The notes below the pieces were generated by a model. It was not told the origin of the DNA, did no database searches, and saw nothing but the letters and a program-made list of their open reading frames with translations. Below are positions 41,545-54,480 of a DNA stretch of 64,000 nt, one piece after another. The translations under genes and the position numbers were made by a program. Position 1 is the first letter of the stretch. Each line of letters opens with the position of its first letter. The DNA comes from Azonexus hydrophilus (lineage in GTDB: Bacteria > Pseudomonadota > Gammaproteobacteria > Burkholderiales > Rhodocyclaceae), in NCBI RefSeq assembly GCF_905120355.1, contig NZ_CAJHOB010000010.1:1-64000 (forward strand). Direction: 5' to 3'.

Positions 41545-44076
41545 ATGAAATCCAGTCTGCTTGCCCGTCAGCTGCAAAGTCTGTTCGGTGGCGAGAAAGA
41601 TGAGGGTTTTCGTCTGGCGCTGGCGCAGGCCAGAAATGGCAATAGTGCGCCCCTGCTGGCGCAACTGGAGCCCTTGATTGAGCAGGTCGATAGTGCCTAT
41701 GCGGCCTATGTCAATCTGAATCAGTGGACTACGGTCCTCTCTGGCGACGCCTTGATGGACTGGAATCTGCTGACCGGGGCCATCGATGTCAAGCGCGGCT
41801 GGAAGGAAATGCTGGGCTATGACAAAACGGAGCTGGGCGATAGCGTTGTCCAGTGGCAGCAGCTGCTGCACCCGGAAGATGCGCGGCGCTTTCAGGAAGC
41901 GCTGGCGGTTCATGTCGAACGGCGGGACCGCTGGTTCGAACTGGAATGTCGCTTGCGCGGCAAGGACGGTGGCTGGCGCTGGTGCCTGATGCGCGGTGCA
42001 GTGGCCGCCCGTGATGCGGCTGGGCAGCCTGTTCGATTGCTGCTCCTGCAGCGCGATATTGCCTCCTTCAAACGGACTCAGGCCGAACTGATCGAGGCGC
42101 GCGACCTGGCCGAATCCGCCAGTCAGGCGCGGGGCACTTTCCTGGCGAACATGAGCCACGAAATCCGCACGCCGATGAATGGCATTATCGGCATGACGGA
42201 GCTGGCGCTCGATACCGATCTGGATGCCGAACAGCGCCACTATTTGCGCACGGTCAAATCTTCGGCCGAATCCTTGCTCGGCATCGTCAATGACGTGCTC
42301 GATTTTTCCAAGATCGAAGCGGGTAAGATGGATATCGAGGCGGTTGCCTTTCCCGTCGAGGAGGTTATCTTCGAGGCGGTGCGGGTGCTGGCAGTTGATG
42401 CGCACAGCAAGGGGCTGGAACTGGTGGTCGATGTTGCGCCGGGCGTGCCCGAACGTCTGGTCGGTGATCCGACCCGCCTGCGTCAGCTGCTGCTTAACCT
42501 GGTGGGCAATGCCATCAAATTCACCGAGCGGGGTGAGGTGTGCGTACGCGTCGAGATTGAAACGGGGGCGGCGGGTGACGTGCTGCTGCACGTGACGGTG
42601 CGCGACACCGGGATGGGTATTCCATTGTCCAAGCAGCAGGCGATCTTCGCTGCCTTTACCCAGGCTGATGCGTCGACGACGCGGCGCTTTGGGGGTACGG
42701 GTCTGGGACTGGCGATCTGTACCAAGCTGGTGCAGTTGATGCAGGGTCAGATCTGGTTGGAAAGCGAGGAAGGCAAGGGCTCCTGTTTTCATTTCACGGC
42801 GCGGATGGGCTATGTCGATGATGCCGGCGAACAGCCGGACGCAGAGGAGAGTTTTACCGGGCGTCGGGCGCTTGTGGTCGAGAAGAACGCGGGTGCGGCC
42901 TTGTGCCTGCAGACCATGCTTGAACGCCAGGGGATCAAGACGGCTGTTCTGGCAGAGCCGGCGCAGGCGGTTACGGCGATCGACATGAACCGCACTTTGG
43001 ATCAGGCTTTTGACTATCTGCTGGTGGATGTCGACATGCCCGCGCCAGGTGGCATGGCCCTGATTGAAAGCTGGCGCCAGGCCGGTCAGCATGAGCGCGT
43101 GCTGGCCTTGCTCACGACCGATAATCAGCGCCGGGAAATCGGCCGCTTACGGGAACTGGGTGTACAGGTACATCTGATGAAGCCGGTGGGGCGCGGTGAC
43201 ATCAGTGCTGCCCTGATGCTGCTGGAGCAACAGGGGCGCGAGCGGCAAAGTGATTTCGGCCCGGCGCAGCCGGAGGCAAGCCGTAGTCTGCGTATCTTGC
43301 TGGTGGACGATAACCCGGTGAATCAGGAAGTGGCTCGCCGTCTGCTCCAAAAACAGGGGCACAGGATCAAGATTGCCAACCATGGTGGCGAGGCGGTGGA
43401 TATGTTCGAGCAAGGGTCATTCGATGTGATCCTGCTGGATATGCAGATGCCCGTAATGGGAGGGGTCGAGGCGGCGGAGGCGATCCGGGCGCGCGAACTG
43501 CGGCGCAGTTGGGTGGTGTCGCGTGAATTTCAGCCGATATATATCATCGCCATGAGCGCCAACGCACAGGGAAGCGACCGGGAGCAGTGTCTGGCGGCCG
43601 GTATGAACGACTACGTTGTGAAGCCCCTGATTCTGGATGAATTGCACGCTGCGCTGGCCAAGGTGCCAGCGGCCGGCGATGGCAACTGGGTGAGTGCCAG
43701 CAGTGTTGGTGGTGTGCTCGCTGATGGCTGTCTTGACTTGCCGGGGGCCTTGGCCAACCTGGGTGATGTGGATCTGCTGGTGACCATGGCCAGCATGTTC
43801 CTGGAGGACTGGCAGAACTACATCGACAAGCTGGCGCGTGCTCTGCACGCACGGGATGCGGCCAACTCGCGTCTGCATGCGCACACCTTGAAGGGATTGC
43901 TGGCCATGTTCAACGCCGAGGTGGCGCGCGCCCACGCGCTGATGATCGAGGGCGCGATGACCGGAGAAAGCCAGGACTGGGATGAAGTGGGCCATGAATT
44001 CTCTGCGTTGCAGAGCGAAATGGCACGTATCCGCCCGCAATTGATGCGCTTTGTCGAGAAGCGTTCGGTCGACTGA
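41545..44076 (+). CDS. Hybrid sensor histidine kinase (PAS-HisKA-HATPase-REC-REC-HPt)
   Basis: An 843-aa cytoplasmic phosphorelay kinase without membrane helices. The N-terminal PAS domain has the PAS3 pattern ([16 protein letters not shown], about 85-170), followed by HisKA ([16 protein letters not shown], His205), HATPase ([23 protein letters not shown]), a first receiver with a degraded acidic pocket (LVVEKNAG) but an Asp in LLVDVDMP, an intact second receiver ([10 protein letters not shown], Asp632) and an HPt domain (HAHTLKG, His780). The output regulator and signal are unknown. It stands between dapB and carA, genes that lie close together in many relatives, so it looks like an insertion in that block. 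Confidence 0.92.
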   Translation: MKSSLLARQLQSLFGGEKDEGFRLALAQARNGNSAPLLAQLEPLIEQVDSAYAAYVNLNQWTTVLSGDALMDWNLLTGAIDVKRGWKEMLGYDKTELGDSVVQWQQLLHPEDARRFQEALAVHVERRDRWFELECRLRGKDGGWRWCLMRGAVAARDAAGQPVRLLLLQRDIASFKRTQAELIEARDLAESASQARGTFLANMSHEIRTPMNGIIGMTELALDTDLDAEQRHYLRTVKSSAESLLGIVNDVLDFSKIEAGKMDIEAVAFPVEEVIFEAVRVLAVDAHSKGLELVVDVAPGVPERLVGDPTRLRQLLLNLVGNAIKFTERGEVCVRVEIETGAAGDVLLHVTVRDTGMGIPLSKQQAIFAAFTQADASTTRRFGGTGLGLAICTKLVQLMQGQIWLESEEGKGSCFHFTARMGYVDDAGEQPDAEESFTGRRALVVEKNAGAALCLQTMLERQGIKTAVLAEPAQAVTAIDMNRTLDQAFDYLLVDVDMPAPGGMALIESWRQAGQHERVLALLTTDNQRREIGRLRELGVQVHLMKPVGRGDISAALMLLEQQGRERQSDFGPAQPEASRSLRILLVDDNPVNQEVARRLLQKQGHRIKIANHGGEAVDMFEQGSFDVILLDMQMPVMGGVEAAEAIRARELRRSWVVSREFQPIYIIAMSANAQGSDREQCLAAGMNDYVVKPLILDELHAALAKVPAAGDGNWVSASSVGGVLADGCLDLPGALANLGDVDLLVTMASMFLEDWQNYIDKLARALHARDAANSRLHAHTLKGLLAMFNAEVARAHALMIEGAMTGESQDWDEVGHEFSALQSEMARIRPQLMRFVEKRSVD

Positions 44077-44090
44077 AAAGCTTGCTGGAT

Positions 44091-44120
44091 TTGCCTGCAA
44101 AAGGGCTTCTCAGCTAAAAT
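44091..44120 (+). promoter_or_regulatory. Candidate promoter for carAB
   Basis: TTGCCT (44091-44096) and TAAAAT (44115-44120) with an 18-bp spacer lie just after the hybrid kinase stop. Transcription would start near 44127, upstream of the terminator-like hairpin at 44141-44165. Confidence 0.5.
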
Positions 44121-44140
44121 ACGCCGGTTAAGCGCGCCGT

Positions 44141-44165
44141 GGAGGGATGAACATCCCTCCTTTTT
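44141..44165 (+). terminator. Terminator hairpin in the carA leader (possible attenuator)
   Basis: GGAGGGAT (44141-44148) and ATCCCTCC (44153-44160) form an 8-bp perfect stem with a GAAC loop, followed at once by TTTTT (44161-44165). It could end the upstream kinase transcript. Because a plausible carA promoter lies before it, it could also be an attenuator controlling carAB. Confidence 0.7.
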
Positions 44166-44200
44166 GTGTGCGCGCAAGCAAAAAAATCAGGAGAGCCGAC

Positions 44201-45343
44201 GTGTCGTTGCTGCCATCATTCACCCCCGCCATCCTCGCCCTCGCCGACGGGACGGTATTCAAGGGGTATTCCATCGGCGCAGACGGCCTCGCGAGTGGCG
44301 AAATCGTCTTCAATACCGCCATGAGCGGTTACCAGGAAATTCTGACCGATCCTTCCTATACGCGTCAGATTGTCACGCTGACCTATCCGCATATTGGCAA
44401 TACCGGTTGTAACAGTGAAGATTGTGAGTCCGCCGATCATTTTGCTGCCGGGCTGATCATCAAGGATTTGCCGCCGGCTTCGAACTGGCGCAGCGAGGAA
44501 ACGCTGGACGCCTATCTGCGCAGAAACGGCATCGTCGGCATTGCGGGTATCGATACCCGCAAGCTGACGCGCATCTTGCGCGATTCGGGTGCGCAGGCCG
44601 GTTGCATCCTTGCCGGTGATGTCGACGAGGAAAAAGCCTTGACGATGGCCCGGGCCTTTCCGGGACTGGCAGGGATGGATCTGGCAAAGGTGGTGTCAAC
44701 CGCTACGCCCTATGAATGGACGGAAACCGAGTGGACCCTGAACGGTTTTGGTCAGCAAGGTGACACCCGTTTCCATGTGGTGGCCTACGATTTCGGTGTC
44801 AAGCGCAACATCCTGCGTATGCTCGCAGATCGTGGCGTACGCGTGACTGTGGTGCCGGCCCAGACGCCGGCAGCCGAAGTGCTGGCCATGAAGCCGGACG
44901 GTGTCTTCCTGTCCAATGGCCCTGGCGACCCGGAACCATGTACCTACGCCATTGATGCCATCCGCGAGATTCTCGATGCGGGCGTGCCCACTTTTGGCAT
45001 CTGCCTGGGGCACCAGCTGCTGGCCCTGGCTTCCGGCGCCAAGACCATGAAAATGAAATTTGGTCACCATGGTGCCAACCATCCGGTGAAGGACCTGGAT
45101 TCTGGCAAGGTGCTGATCACCAGCCAGAATCACGGTTTTGCGGTCGATGCATCCACCTTGCCGGCTAATCTGCGGGTGACGCATGTATCGTTGTTCGATG
45201 GTTCAAATCAGGGTATTGCCCGCACCGATGTGCCGGCTTTTTCCTTCCAGGGGCACCCGGAAGCCATTCCGGGGCCGCACGATGTTGCCCATCTGTTCGA
45301 CCGTTTCCTCGATTGCATGACGCGTGGTGTCGCGGCACTTTGA
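44201..45343 (+). CDS. carA: Carbamoyl-phosphate synthase small subunit
   Basis: A 380-aa glutaminase subunit that feeds ammonia to CarB for carbamoyl phosphate, shared by arginine and pyrimidine synthesis. The class I amidotransferase triad is visible: Cys268 in GICLGHQLL, with His and Glu in FQGHPEA. The GTG at 44201 (family N-terminus MSLLPSF) follows AGGAG with good spacing; an upstream in-frame ATG (44147) lies inside the terminator hairpin and is rejected. carB follows after a 143-bp gap that holds no credible gene. Confidence 0.96.
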   Translation: MSLLPSFTPAILALADGTVFKGYSIGADGLASGEIVFNTAMSGYQEILTDPSYTRQIVTLTYPHIGNTGCNSEDCESADHFAAGLIIKDLPPASNWRSEETLDAYLRRNGIVGIAGIDTRKLTRILRDSGAQAGCILAGDVDEEKALTMARAFPGLAGMDLAKVVSTATPYEWTETEWTLNGFGQQGDTRFHVVAYDFGVKRNILRMLADRGVRVTVVPAQTPAAEVLAMKPDGVFLSNGPGDPEPCTYAIDAIREILDAGVPTFGICLGHQLLALASGAKTMKMKFGHHGANHPVKDLDSGKVLITSQNHGFAVDASTLPANLRVTHVSLFDGSNQGIARTDVPAFSFQGHPEAIPGPHDVAHLFDRFLDCMTRGVAAL

Positions 45344-45486
45344 GAAAAGATCGAGGGGGCTGGCGCAGGGTGAGACCGGTCAGCTCCCGGAATGAGAAGC
45401 CAACGAATATTTATGGAGATGCGAAGAGGATGGCGTGACGAGGCTGGGGCAATCCCGTATCCCTCACATATCCCTTCCAAGAGAAA

Positions 45487-48400
45487 ATGCCGAAACGTAC
45501 AGACATTCAAAGCGTCCTGATCATTGGCGCCGGTCCGATCATCATCGGCCAGGCCTGTGAATTCGACTACTCCGGTGCTCAGGCCTGCAAGGCACTGCGC
45601 GAGGAGGGCTACAAGGTCATCCTGGTGAATTCCAATCCGGCGACCATCATGACCGACCCGGAAATGGCCGACGTGACCTATATCGAGCCAATTACCTGGC
45701 AGGTCGTCGCCAAGATCATCGAGAAAGAACGTCCGGACGCGCTGCTGCCGACCATGGGCGGTCAGACCGCGCTCAACTGCGCGCTCGACCTTGACCGCGA
45801 AGGCGTGCTGGCCAAGTTCGGTGTCGAGTTGATCGGCGCTTCCAAGGAAGCCATCGACAAGGCCGAGGACCGGCAGAAATTCAAGGACGCCATGACCAAG
45901 ATCGGTCTTGGCTCTGCGCGTTCGGCGACTGCCCACAGCATGGAAGAAGCCTATCAGGTGCAGGCGATGGTTGGTTTTCCGACCATCATCCGTCCGTCCT
46001 TCACCCTGGGGGGGACCGGTGGTGGTATCGCTTACAACATGGAAGAGTTCGAAACCATCTGCAAGCGTGGTCTGGAAGCGTCGCCAACACACGAATTGCT
46101 GATTGAGGAATCCCTGCTCGGCTGGAAAGAGTTCGAGATGGAAGTGGTGCGCGACAAGGCGGACAACTGCATCATCATCTGTTCGATCGAGAACCTTGAC
46201 CCGATGGGGGTCCATACCGGCGACTCCATTACCGTCGCGCCTGCACAGACACTGACGGACAAGGAATACCAGCTGCTGCGCAATGCTTCCATTGCGGTGC
46301 TGCGTGAGATCGGCGTCGATACCGGTGGCTCCAACGTGCAGTTCGCCATCAATCCGAAGGATGGTCGCTGCATCGTCATCGAGATGAACCCGCGTGTCTC
46401 GCGCTCTTCCGCGCTGGCATCGAAGGCCACCGGTTTCCCGATCGCCAAGATCGCCGCCAAGCTTGCCGTTGGCTACACCCTCGACGAACTGGCCAACGAC
46501 ATCACCGGCGGCAAGACGCCGGCGTCGTTCGAGCCGTCGATCGACTACGTCGTTACCAAGGTGCCGCGGTTTGCTTTCGAAAAATTCCCGCAAGCGGATT
46601 CGACGCTGACGACACAGATGAAATCGGTCGGCGAGGTCATGGCCATGGGGCGCACCTTCCAGGAATCGCTGCAGAAAGCACTGCGTGGCTTGGAAGTCGG
46701 TGTGGACGGCTTTAACCTGCGCTCAGTCGATCCGGAAACCATCGATGAACAACTGGCCATCCCGTCGCCGGATCGCCTGTGGTATGTCGCCGACGCCTTC
46801 GGTGTCGGCATGAGCGTGGACAAGGTGTTCGAGCTGACCAAGATCGATCCCTGGTTCCTTACCCAGATCAAGGAAATCGTCGATCTTGAACTGGCTGTTG
46901 AGAAGCGCCAGCTGTCTTCTCTGACTGCCGAGGAAATGCGTTTCCTGAAACAAAAAGGGTTTTCCGACCGGCGCCTGGCCTATTTGCTCAAGGCAAGCGA
47001 GGCCGAGTTTCGCAAGCAGCGCCATGCGCTGGGTGTGCGCCCGGTGTACAAACGGGTCGATACCTGTGCGGGTGAGTTTTCGACCGGTACCGCCTACATG
47101 TACTCGACCTACGAGGACGAGTGCGAGGCCAATCCGACCGATCGCAAGAAAATCATGGTGCTCGGTGGTGGGCCGAACCGCATCGGTCAGGGCATCGAAT
47201 TCGACTACTGCTGCGTGCATGCGGCGATGGCCATGCGCGAAGACGGTTACGAAACGATCATGGTGAACTGCAATCCGGAGACGGTGTCGACCGACTACGA
47301 TACGTCGGATCGCCTGTACTTCGAGCCGCTGACCCTGGAAGACGTACTCGAGATTTGTGCCATCGAGAAGCCGGAAGGCGTGATCGTTCAGTATGGCGGC
47401 CAGACGCCACTGAAGCTGGCGCTGGCGCTGGAAGCCAATGGCGTGCCGATCATTGGCACGACGCCGGAATCGATCGATATCGCCGAAGACCGTGAGCGCT
47501 TCCAGAAACTGCTGCACGATCTCGGCCTGAAGCAGCCGCCCAACCGTACTGCACGTACCGAAGAGGAGGCCTTGCGCCTGGCGCAGGAGATCGGTTACCC
47601 GCTGGTGGTCCGCCCATCCTATGTGCTGGGTGGTCGTGCCATGGAGATCGTGCATGAGCAGAAAGACCTCGAACGCTACATGCGTGAGGCGGTCAAGGTG
47701 TCGAACGATTCTCCGGTGCTGCTGGATCGCTTCCTCAACGATGCCATCGAGTGCGACGTCGATGCCCTTTCCGACGGCAAGGAAGTGCTGATTGGCGGCG
47801 TCATGGAGCACATCGAACAAGCCGGCGTGCACTCGGGCGACTCGGCCTGCTCGCTGCCGCCGTACTCGTTGAGCAAGGAAGTTCAGGATGAATTGCGCCG
47901 ACAGACCAAGCTGATGGCCAAGGCGCTCAACGTGTGCGGCCTGATGAACGTGCAGTTTGCGATCAAGGACAACGACGTTTACGTGCTCGAAGTCAATCCG
48001 CGCGCGTCGCGCACCGTGCCTTACGTGTCCAAGGCGACCGGGCTGCAGCTGGCGAAAATTGCCGCCCGCTGTATGGCAGGCAAGAGCCTGGCGGCACAAG
48101 GGGTGACCAAAGAGGTGATTCCGCCGTATTTCTCGGTGAAGGAGGCGGTCTTCCCCTTCGTCAAGTTCCCCGGCGTCGATACCATTCTTGGCCCGGAGAT
48201 GAAGTCCACCGGTGAGGTGATGGGGGTGGGCAAGACATTTGCCGAAGCCTTCATCAAATCGCAACTGGCTGCGGGCGTGCGCCTGCCGCGTCAGGGCAAG
48301 GTGTTCATGTCGGTCAAGGACAGCGACAAGCAGAAAGTCATCGAGATTGCCCGGCATCTGGTTGATGCAGGCTTCCAGTTGGTGGCCACGCGCGGCACGG

Positions 48401-48693
48401 CCCATGCCATTGAGGCAGCCGGTCTGCCGGTACAGGTGGTCAACAAAGTGACCGAGGGGCGGCCGCACATCGTCGACATGATCAAGAACAATGAAATCGC
48501 CTTGATCATCAATACGGTGGAAGAAAAGCGCGCCGCAATCAATGACTCACGCTCGATCCGGACCTCCGGCCTGCAGGCCCGGGTGACCATTTACACCACG
48601 ATCTGGGGTGCCGAGGCTGCGGCGGAAGGTATTCGCAATCTGGGCGAGATCGTGGTCTATCCGATCCAGGAACTGCACGCCGAACTCGCTTAA
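45487..48693 (+). CDS. carB: Carbamoyl-phosphate synthase large subunit
   Basis: A 1068-aa synthase with two homologous ATP-grasp halves (about 1-400 and 553-935) that make carboxyphosphate and carbamoyl phosphate, an oligomerisation segment and a C-terminal MGS-like allosteric domain (about 936-1068) that binds UMP or ornithine. Characteristic segments are [17 protein letters not shown] near the start and [17 protein letters not shown] in the second half. The length matches E. coli CarB (1073 aa). It has only a modest ribosome site (AAGAGAAA). Confidence 0.98.
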   Translation: MPKRTDIQSVLIIGAGPIIIGQACEFDYSGAQACKALREEGYKVILVNSNPATIMTDPEMADVTYIEPITWQVVAKIIEKERPDALLPTMGGQTALNCALDLDREGVLAKFGVELIGASKEAIDKAEDRQKFKDAMTKIGLGSARSATAHSMEEAYQVQAMVGFPTIIRPSFTLGGTGGGIAYNMEEFETICKRGLEASPTHELLIEESLLGWKEFEMEVVRDKADNCIIICSIENLDPMGVHTGDSITVAPAQTLTDKEYQLLRNASIAVLREIGVDTGGSNVQFAINPKDGRCIVIEMNPRVSRSSALASKATGFPIAKIAAKLAVGYTLDELANDITGGKTPASFEPSIDYVVTKVPRFAFEKFPQADSTLTTQMKSVGEVMAMGRTFQESLQKALRGLEVGVDGFNLRSVDPETIDEQLAIPSPDRLWYVADAFGVGMSVDKVFELTKIDPWFLTQIKEIVDLELAVEKRQLSSLTAEEMRFLKQKGFSDRRLAYLLKASEAEFRKQRHALGVRPVYKRVDTCAGEFSTGTAYMYSTYEDECEANPTDRKKIMVLGGGPNRIGQGIEFDYCCVHAAMAMREDGYETIMVNCNPETVSTDYDTSDRLYFEPLTLEDVLEICAIEKPEGVIVQYGGQTPLKLALALEANGVPIIGTTPESIDIAEDRERFQKLLHDLGLKQPPNRTARTEEEALRLAQEIGYPLVVRPSYVLGGRAMEIVHEQKDLERYMREAVKVSNDSPVLLDRFLNDAIECDVDALSDGKEVLIGGVMEHIEQAGVHSGDSACSLPPYSLSKEVQDELRRQTKLMAKALNVCGLMNVQFAIKDNDVYVLEVNPRASRTVPYVSKATGLQLAKIAARCMAGKSLAAQGVTKEVIPPYFSVKEAVFPFVKFPGVDTILGPEMKSTGEVMGVGKTFAEAFIKSQLAAGVRLPRQGKVFMSVKDSDKQKVIEIARHLVDAGFQLVATRGTAHAIEAAGLPVQVVNKVTEGRPHIVDMIKNNEIALIINTVEEKRAAINDSRSIRTSGLQARVTIYTTIWGAEAAAEGIRNLGEIVVYPIQELHAELA

Positions 48694-48708
48694 TCCAACC
48701 TTATATTG

Positions 48709-48744
48709 CCGCCGGCTTGCCCTTTGACGGGTGCCGGCGGTTTT
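48709..48744 (+). terminator. Intrinsic terminator after carB, directly upstream of greA
   Basis: CCGCCGGC (48709-48716) and GCCGGCGG (48733-48740) form an 8-bp perfect stem with inner CCC/GGG pairing, followed by TTTTGCTTTTT. It ends about 17 nt before the greA start codon, leaving space for the greA ribosome site but not for a promoter. Confidence 0.75.
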
Positions 48745-48761
48745 GCTTTTTGGGGAGAAAA

Positions 48762-49238
48762 ATGAACAAGGTTCCATTGACCGTCAAAGGTGCTGAACTG
48801 CTACGCGACGAATTGCAGCGTCTGAAGACAATCGAACGGCCTGCTGTGGTCGCCGCCATCGCCGAAGCGCGCGCCCATGGCGACCTGTCGGAAAATGCGG
48901 AATATGATGCCGCCAAGGAGCGCCAGGGCTTCATCGAAGGGCGCATCAAGGAAGTCGAGGGTAAGCTGTCGAATGCGCAGATCATCGATCCGGCATTGCT
49001 GGATGCCGATGGCCGCTGCGTCTTCGGGGCGACCGTGGAGATGGAGGATCAGGACTCCGGAAACAGCGTCACCTACCAGATCGTCGGCGAAGATGAGGCT
49101 GACATCAAGGCCGGTAAGATTTCCGTGAATTCACCGGTGGCGCGCGGTCTGATTGGCAAGTACGCCGGCGACCTGGCACAGGTTCAGACGCCAGGTGGAA
49201 TTCGTGAATACGAGATCATTGACGTACGTTACGAGTAA
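48762..49238 (+). CDS. greA: Transcription elongation factor GreA
   Basis: A 158-aa factor that stimulates transcript cleavage in backtracked RNA polymerase. The N-terminal antiparallel coiled coil (about 1-75) carries the acidic tip [14 protein letters not shown] with the catalytic Asp/Glu pair, and the C-terminal FKBP-like domain follows ([22 protein letters not shown]). The length matches E. coli GreA (158 aa). The ATG at 48762 has a strong GGGGAGAAAA site. An intrinsic terminator lies immediately upstream, so the leader may be regulated. Confidence 0.97.
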   Translation: MNKVPLTVKGAELLRDELQRLKTIERPAVVAAIAEARAHGDLSENAEYDAAKERQGFIEGRIKEVEGKLSNAQIIDPALLDADGRCVFGATVEMEDQDSGNSVTYQIVGEDEADIKAGKISVNSPVARGLIGKYAGDLAQVQTPGGIREYEIIDVRYE

Positions 49239-49250
49239 AGCGAGACCAGT

Positions 49251-49269
49251 CGGGCGGGGTTGCCGCCCG
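49251..49269. terminator. Stem-loop between convergent greA and yhbY
   Basis: CGGGCGG (49251-49257) and CCGCCCG (49263-49269) form a 7-bp perfect stem with a GGTTG loop in the 39-bp gap between the two stops. Neither side has a strong T-run, so the terminator call is moderate. Confidence 0.45.
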
Positions 49270-49277
49270 CAGGTGTT

Positions 49278-49628
49278 TCAGCTTTGAAAACTGCGCTTGG
49301 TCCGCCGTGCAGGAGCCTGTTGCGGGGCGGATTTTTTGCTGGCGGCAGCTGTTTTTTCCGGATTTTCCCGATACACGACCAGTAATTTCCCGATATGCTG
49401 TACCGCCGCAGCGTCAAGTTCCTGACAGATGGTGGCGAGATAACTCAGGCGATTATCCCGGCTGTCGCCGTAGACACGGATCTTGATCAGTTCGTGGGCG
49501 GTGAGACAGGTATCGATTTCTTTCAGGACACTGTCGCTCAGACCATTCTCGGCGATGGAAACGACCGGGTTCAAACCGTGGGCACGGGCGCGCAGTTCGC
49601 GAACCTGGGTGGAAGTCAGTTGCGGCAT
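49278..49628 (-). CDS. yhbY: YhbY/CRS1-YhbY-domain RNA-binding protein
   Basis: A 116-aa protein. Residues 1-95 form a CRM (CRS1-YhbY) domain that binds pre-50S ribosomal particles (LRARAHGLNPVVSIAENGLSDSVLKEID, HELIKIRVYGDSR, IGKLLVVYRE). A basic, Ala/Pro-rich tail follows. The ATG at 49628 has AAAGG 8 nt upstream. It is divergent from rlmE with a 38-bp gap, as commonly seen in Proteobacteria, and convergent with greA. Confidence 0.93.
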   Translation of the reverse strand: MPQLTSTQVRELRARAHGLNPVVSIAENGLSDSVLKEIDTCLTAHELIKIRVYGDSRDNRLSYLATICQELDAAAVQHIGKLLVVYRENPEKTAAASKKSAPQQAPARRTKRSFQS

Positions 49629-49666
49629 GTGATTAAACCTTTTTAAAAACGGCATTTTACCGAAGA

Positions 49667-50284
49667 ATGAAGCGAACCAGAACCAGCAAGGCATGGATGC
49701 AGGAGCATGTGAACGATCCCTACGTGCAGCAGGCCAAGAAAGATGGCTGGCGTTCGCGGGCCGCGTTCAAGCTGCTGGAGATCGACGCCAAGGACAAACT
49801 CCTCAAGCGGGGCGAAGTCGTGGTGGATCTGGGGGCAACCCCGGGCGGCTGGTCACAGGTGGCCGTACAGTGCGTGGGTGAATCAGGTCTGGTCCTCGCG
49901 CTCGATCTGCTGGAGATGGCCCCGATCCGCGGTGTCCATTTCATTCAGGGTGATTTTCGCGAGGATGCTGTGCTGACACAGCTGGAAGAGGCGCTCGGCG
50001 AGCGTGAAGTGGGAGTTGTGCTGTCGGACATGGCCCCCAATATGTCGGGTGTTGCGGTCATGGATCAGGCGCGGGTAATGCATCTGGCAGAACTGGGGCT
50101 GGATTTTTCGCGAGCCCATCTGAAACCCGAAGGTGCTTTCCTGGTCAAAGTTTTCCAGGGGCGCGATTACGAAGCGTTCGTCAGGGCGATGCGTGAGACC
50201 TTTCAGAATGTCGTGGTGCGCAAACCCGATGCGTCGCGTGACCGTAGTGCGGAGGTTTACCTTTTGGGACGCGGTTTGCGTTGA
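49667..50284 (+). CDS. rlmE: 23S rRNA (uridine-2'-O-)-methyltransferase RlmE
   Basis: A 205-aa FtsJ-family enzyme that methylates U2552 in the A-loop of 23S rRNA late in 50S assembly. SAM motif I is [15 protein letters not shown]. The K-D-K-E catalytic set is recognisable (Lys in [11 protein letters not shown], Asp in [10 protein letters not shown], Lys in FLVKVFQG, Glu in SAEVYLLG). The length is that of E. coli RlmE (209 aa). It is followed by ftsH, the conserved pairing. Confidence 0.96.
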   Translation: MKRTRTSKAWMQEHVNDPYVQQAKKDGWRSRAAFKLLEIDAKDKLLKRGEVVVDLGATPGGWSQVAVQCVGESGLVLALDLLEMAPIRGVHFIQGDFREDAVLTQLEEALGEREVGVVLSDMAPNMSGVAVMDQARVMHLAELGLDFSRAHLKPEGAFLVKVFQGRDYEAFVRAMRETFQNVVVRKPDASRDRSAEVYLLGRGLR

Positions 50285-50338
50285 GAAATTGTTTAGAATG
50301 ACGGTTTTGTTGCTTGTCGAAGACAAAGGAGTACTCGC

Positions 50339-52219
<1,881 letters not shown>

Positions 52220-52237
52220 TAACCGACTGACCTATTT

Positions 52238-52265
52238 GCCGGAAGCCTTGCTTCCGGCCTTTTTT
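52238..52265 (+). terminator. Intrinsic terminator between ftsH and folP
   Basis: GCCGGAAG (52238-52245) and CTTCCGGC (52251-52258) form an 8-bp perfect stem with a CCTTG loop, followed by a run of T to 52265. The folP ATG begins one base after the T-run. Confidence 0.85.
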
Positions 52266-52266
52266 C

Positions 52267-53103
52267 ATGCGCGAAATACACTGCGGTCGCTACCGCCTGA
52301 CACTTGATCGCCCACTGGTGATGGGGATTGTCAATCTGACGCCGGATTCCTTTTCGGGCGATGGTCTGGCACACAATACCCGTCTGGCGATTGAGCATGC
52401 CCGGCAGCAATACCAGGCGGGTGCGGACATTCTTGATATTGGTGCTGAATCGACGCGACCTGGTATCGCGGCGACATCGGAACAGGAAGAACTGCGGCGC
52501 TTGTTGCCAGTACTGCAGGAGGTGTGCGGTTGGGGCGTGCCGGTGTCCGTGGATACCTACAAGCCTGGCGTGATGCGTGTAGCGCTGGCGGCAGGTGTCA
52601 GCATGATCAACGATATCAGTGGGCTGCGTAGCGCTGAAGCGCGCGCGGCAGTCGTGGATTCGGACTGTGCTGTATGTCTGATGCACATGCAGGGCGAGCC
52701 GGCCACCATGCAGGATGCGCCCGTTTATGAGGACGTGGTTCGGGAGGTGAGTACCTGGCTCCAGCAAGCGACAGAGGCTTGCGTAGCTAGCGGTATCGCC
52801 CGTGGCAGGCTGGTTCTGGATCCCGGGTTCGGCTTTGGCAAGGACCTGGGGCACAACCTGGCCTTATTTCGCGCACTTTCGGGCGATCTTTGGCAGGGCT
52901 TGCCCCTGCTGGTAGGTGTTTCGCGCAAAAGGATGTTGGGTGAAATTACCGGGCGGCCGGTGACGGAAAGGGTGTATGCCAGTGTCGCTGCAGCGTTGCT
53001 GGCAGCACAACGGGGGGCGGCAATCTTGCGCGTGCACGATGTGGCGGCGACCTGCGACGCACTGAAAGTATGGCAAGCGGTCAAGGAAGGGGAAAGAGCG
53101 TGA
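52267..53103 (+). CDS. folP: Dihydropteroate synthase
   Basis: A 278-aa TIM-barrel enzyme joining p-aminobenzoate to dihydropterin pyrophosphate; the target of sulfonamides. Motifs are [15 protein letters not shown] (pterin/PP loop), [10 protein letters not shown], the SVDTYK strand, [33 protein letters not shown] and [10 protein letters not shown]. The usual SDGG appears as SGDG. The ATG at 52267 is required for a normal N-terminal strand but is preceded by terminator T-run sequence and no Shine-Dalgarno. The stop overlaps glmM (GTGA). Confidence 0.95.
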   Translation: MREIHCGRYRLTLDRPLVMGIVNLTPDSFSGDGLAHNTRLAIEHARQQYQAGADILDIGAESTRPGIAATSEQEELRRLLPVLQEVCGWGVPVSVDTYKPGVMRVALAAGVSMINDISGLRSAEARAAVVDSDCAVCLMHMQGEPATMQDAPVYEDVVREVSTWLQQATEACVASGIARGRLVLDPGFGFGKDLGHNLALFRALSGDLWQGLPLLVGVSRKRMLGEITGRPVTERVYASVAAALLAAQRGAAILRVHDVAATCDALKVWQAVKEGERA

Positions 53104-54455
53104 GTAGAAAGTATTTCGGCACTGATGGGGTGCGCGGTCGGGTTGGACAAAGTCCGATTACGCCGGATTTCGTGATGCGTCTGGGCTACTCGGCCGGCAA
53201 GGTGTTTCTGGCGCAATGCCCGATGCCGCCGGGGGAACGTCCCAGCGTATTGATTGGCAAGGACACGCGAATTTCCGGATACATGCTGGAATCCGCCCTC
53301 GAGGCGGGTTTTTCTGCTGCGGGTGTGGATGTCTGCCTGGTCGGTCCGATGCCGACTCCGGCCATTGCCTATCTGACCCGAGCATTGCGTCTGCAGGCCG
53401 GGATCGTGATCTCGGCGTCGCACAATCCATATTACGACAACGGAATAAAGTTTTTCTCGGCACAGGGTAGCAAGTTGCCGGATAGTCTGGAGCGCGCTAT
53501 CGAAGCGGGTATCGAGCAGGAAATGCACTGCGTCGATTCGGCCGACCTAGGGCGGGTGCGGCGCATCGACGATGCCCGTGGACGCTATATCGAGTTCTGC
53601 AAAAGCACATTCCCCAACGAGCTGGATCTGCGCGGACTGAAAATCGTCGTTGATTGCGCGCATGGTGCTGCCTATCACATTGCGCCGGATGTCTTTCACG
53701 AACTGGGGGCCGAGGTGATCAGCATCGGTGTACAACCGAATGGCTTGAACATCAACGCCGGCGTTGGCGCGACAGCACCACAGGCGCTGGCGGAGGCCGT
53801 ACGGGAACACGGCGCCGATCTGGGGATTGCCCTGGATGGCGATGCCGATCGTATTCAGATGGTGGATGCGGCAGGTCGCCTTTACGATGGTGACCAACTT
53901 CTCTACGCCATCGTCAGGCACCGGGCGCAAAAAGGCAAAGTGGCCGGCGTGGTGGGGACCTTGATGACCAATCTGGCCCTTGAGCATGCCCTGGCCAAAC
54001 TGGACATCCCGTTCGCCCGCGCCGCGGTTGGTGACCGTTATGTGGTGGAAATGCTGCAGAAAGAAGGCTGGCTCTATGGTGGTGAAAACTCCGGTCATAT
54101 TCTGACGCTTGATCGCCACTCCACCGGTGACGGCATCGTTGCCGGGCTTCAGGTGCTGGCTGCACTGCGGGAAAGTAGTGGCGACCTGCAGGCTTTGCTG
54201 GGCGATTTGGTGCTGTATCCGCAGGTCTTGATCAATGTGCCGCTGGCGCGTGCTTTTGCCTGGCAGGAGGCGCCACAAATTCAGGTGGCACAGCAGCGAG
54301 TGGAAGCGCGTCTCGCCGGGCGGGGCAGGGTATTGCTGCGTCCTTCCGGTACGGAACCGCTGCTGCGGGTCATGGTGGAAGGCGAGGATGCTGCTTTGGT
54401 CCGTACGGCTGCCGAGGAAATTGCGGCAGCCGTACGGCTGGCTGCAGGGAATTGA
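53100..54455 (+). CDS. glmM: Phosphoglucosamine mutase
   Basis: A 451-aa alpha-D-phosphohexomutase converting glucosamine-6-P to glucosamine-1-P for peptidoglycan and LPS. The active-site phosphoserine is Ser107 in [17 protein letters not shown]. The metal loop is DGDADR and the sugar loop is GGENSGHI, with a phosphate loop [12 protein letters not shown]. The GTG at 53100, overlapping the folP stop by 4 nt, gives the family N-terminus ([13 protein letters not shown]) and has an AAGGAAGGGGAAAG site. Confidence 0.97.
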   Translation: MSRKYFGTDGVRGRVGQSPITPDFVMRLGYSAGKVFLAQCPMPPGERPSVLIGKDTRISGYMLESALEAGFSAAGVDVCLVGPMPTPAIAYLTRALRLQAGIVISASHNPYYDNGIKFFSAQGSKLPDSLERAIEAGIEQEMHCVDSADLGRVRRIDDARGRYIEFCKSTFPNELDLRGLKIVVDCAHGAAYHIAPDVFHELGAEVISIGVQPNGLNINAGVGATAPQALAEAVREHGADLGIALDGDADRIQMVDAAGRLYDGDQLLYAIVRHRAQKGKVAGVVGTLMTNLALEHALAKLDIPFARAAVGDRYVVEMLQKEGWLYGGENSGHILTLDRHSTGDGIVAGLQVLAALRESSGDLQALLGDLVLYPQVLINVPLARAFAWQEAPQIQVAQQRVEARLAGRGRVLLRPSGTEPLLRVMVEGEDAALVRTAAEEIAAAVRLAAGN

Positions 54456-54480
54456 TGGAGTGCCTCGCGGGAGCTTCACA

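Noticed and set aside
45344..45486. Possible small gene between carA and carB (ATG at 45413)
   Set aside because: The frame runs into carB, has no ribosome site and no family-like sequence. The gap holds only a weak GC-rich hairpin around 45354-45394.
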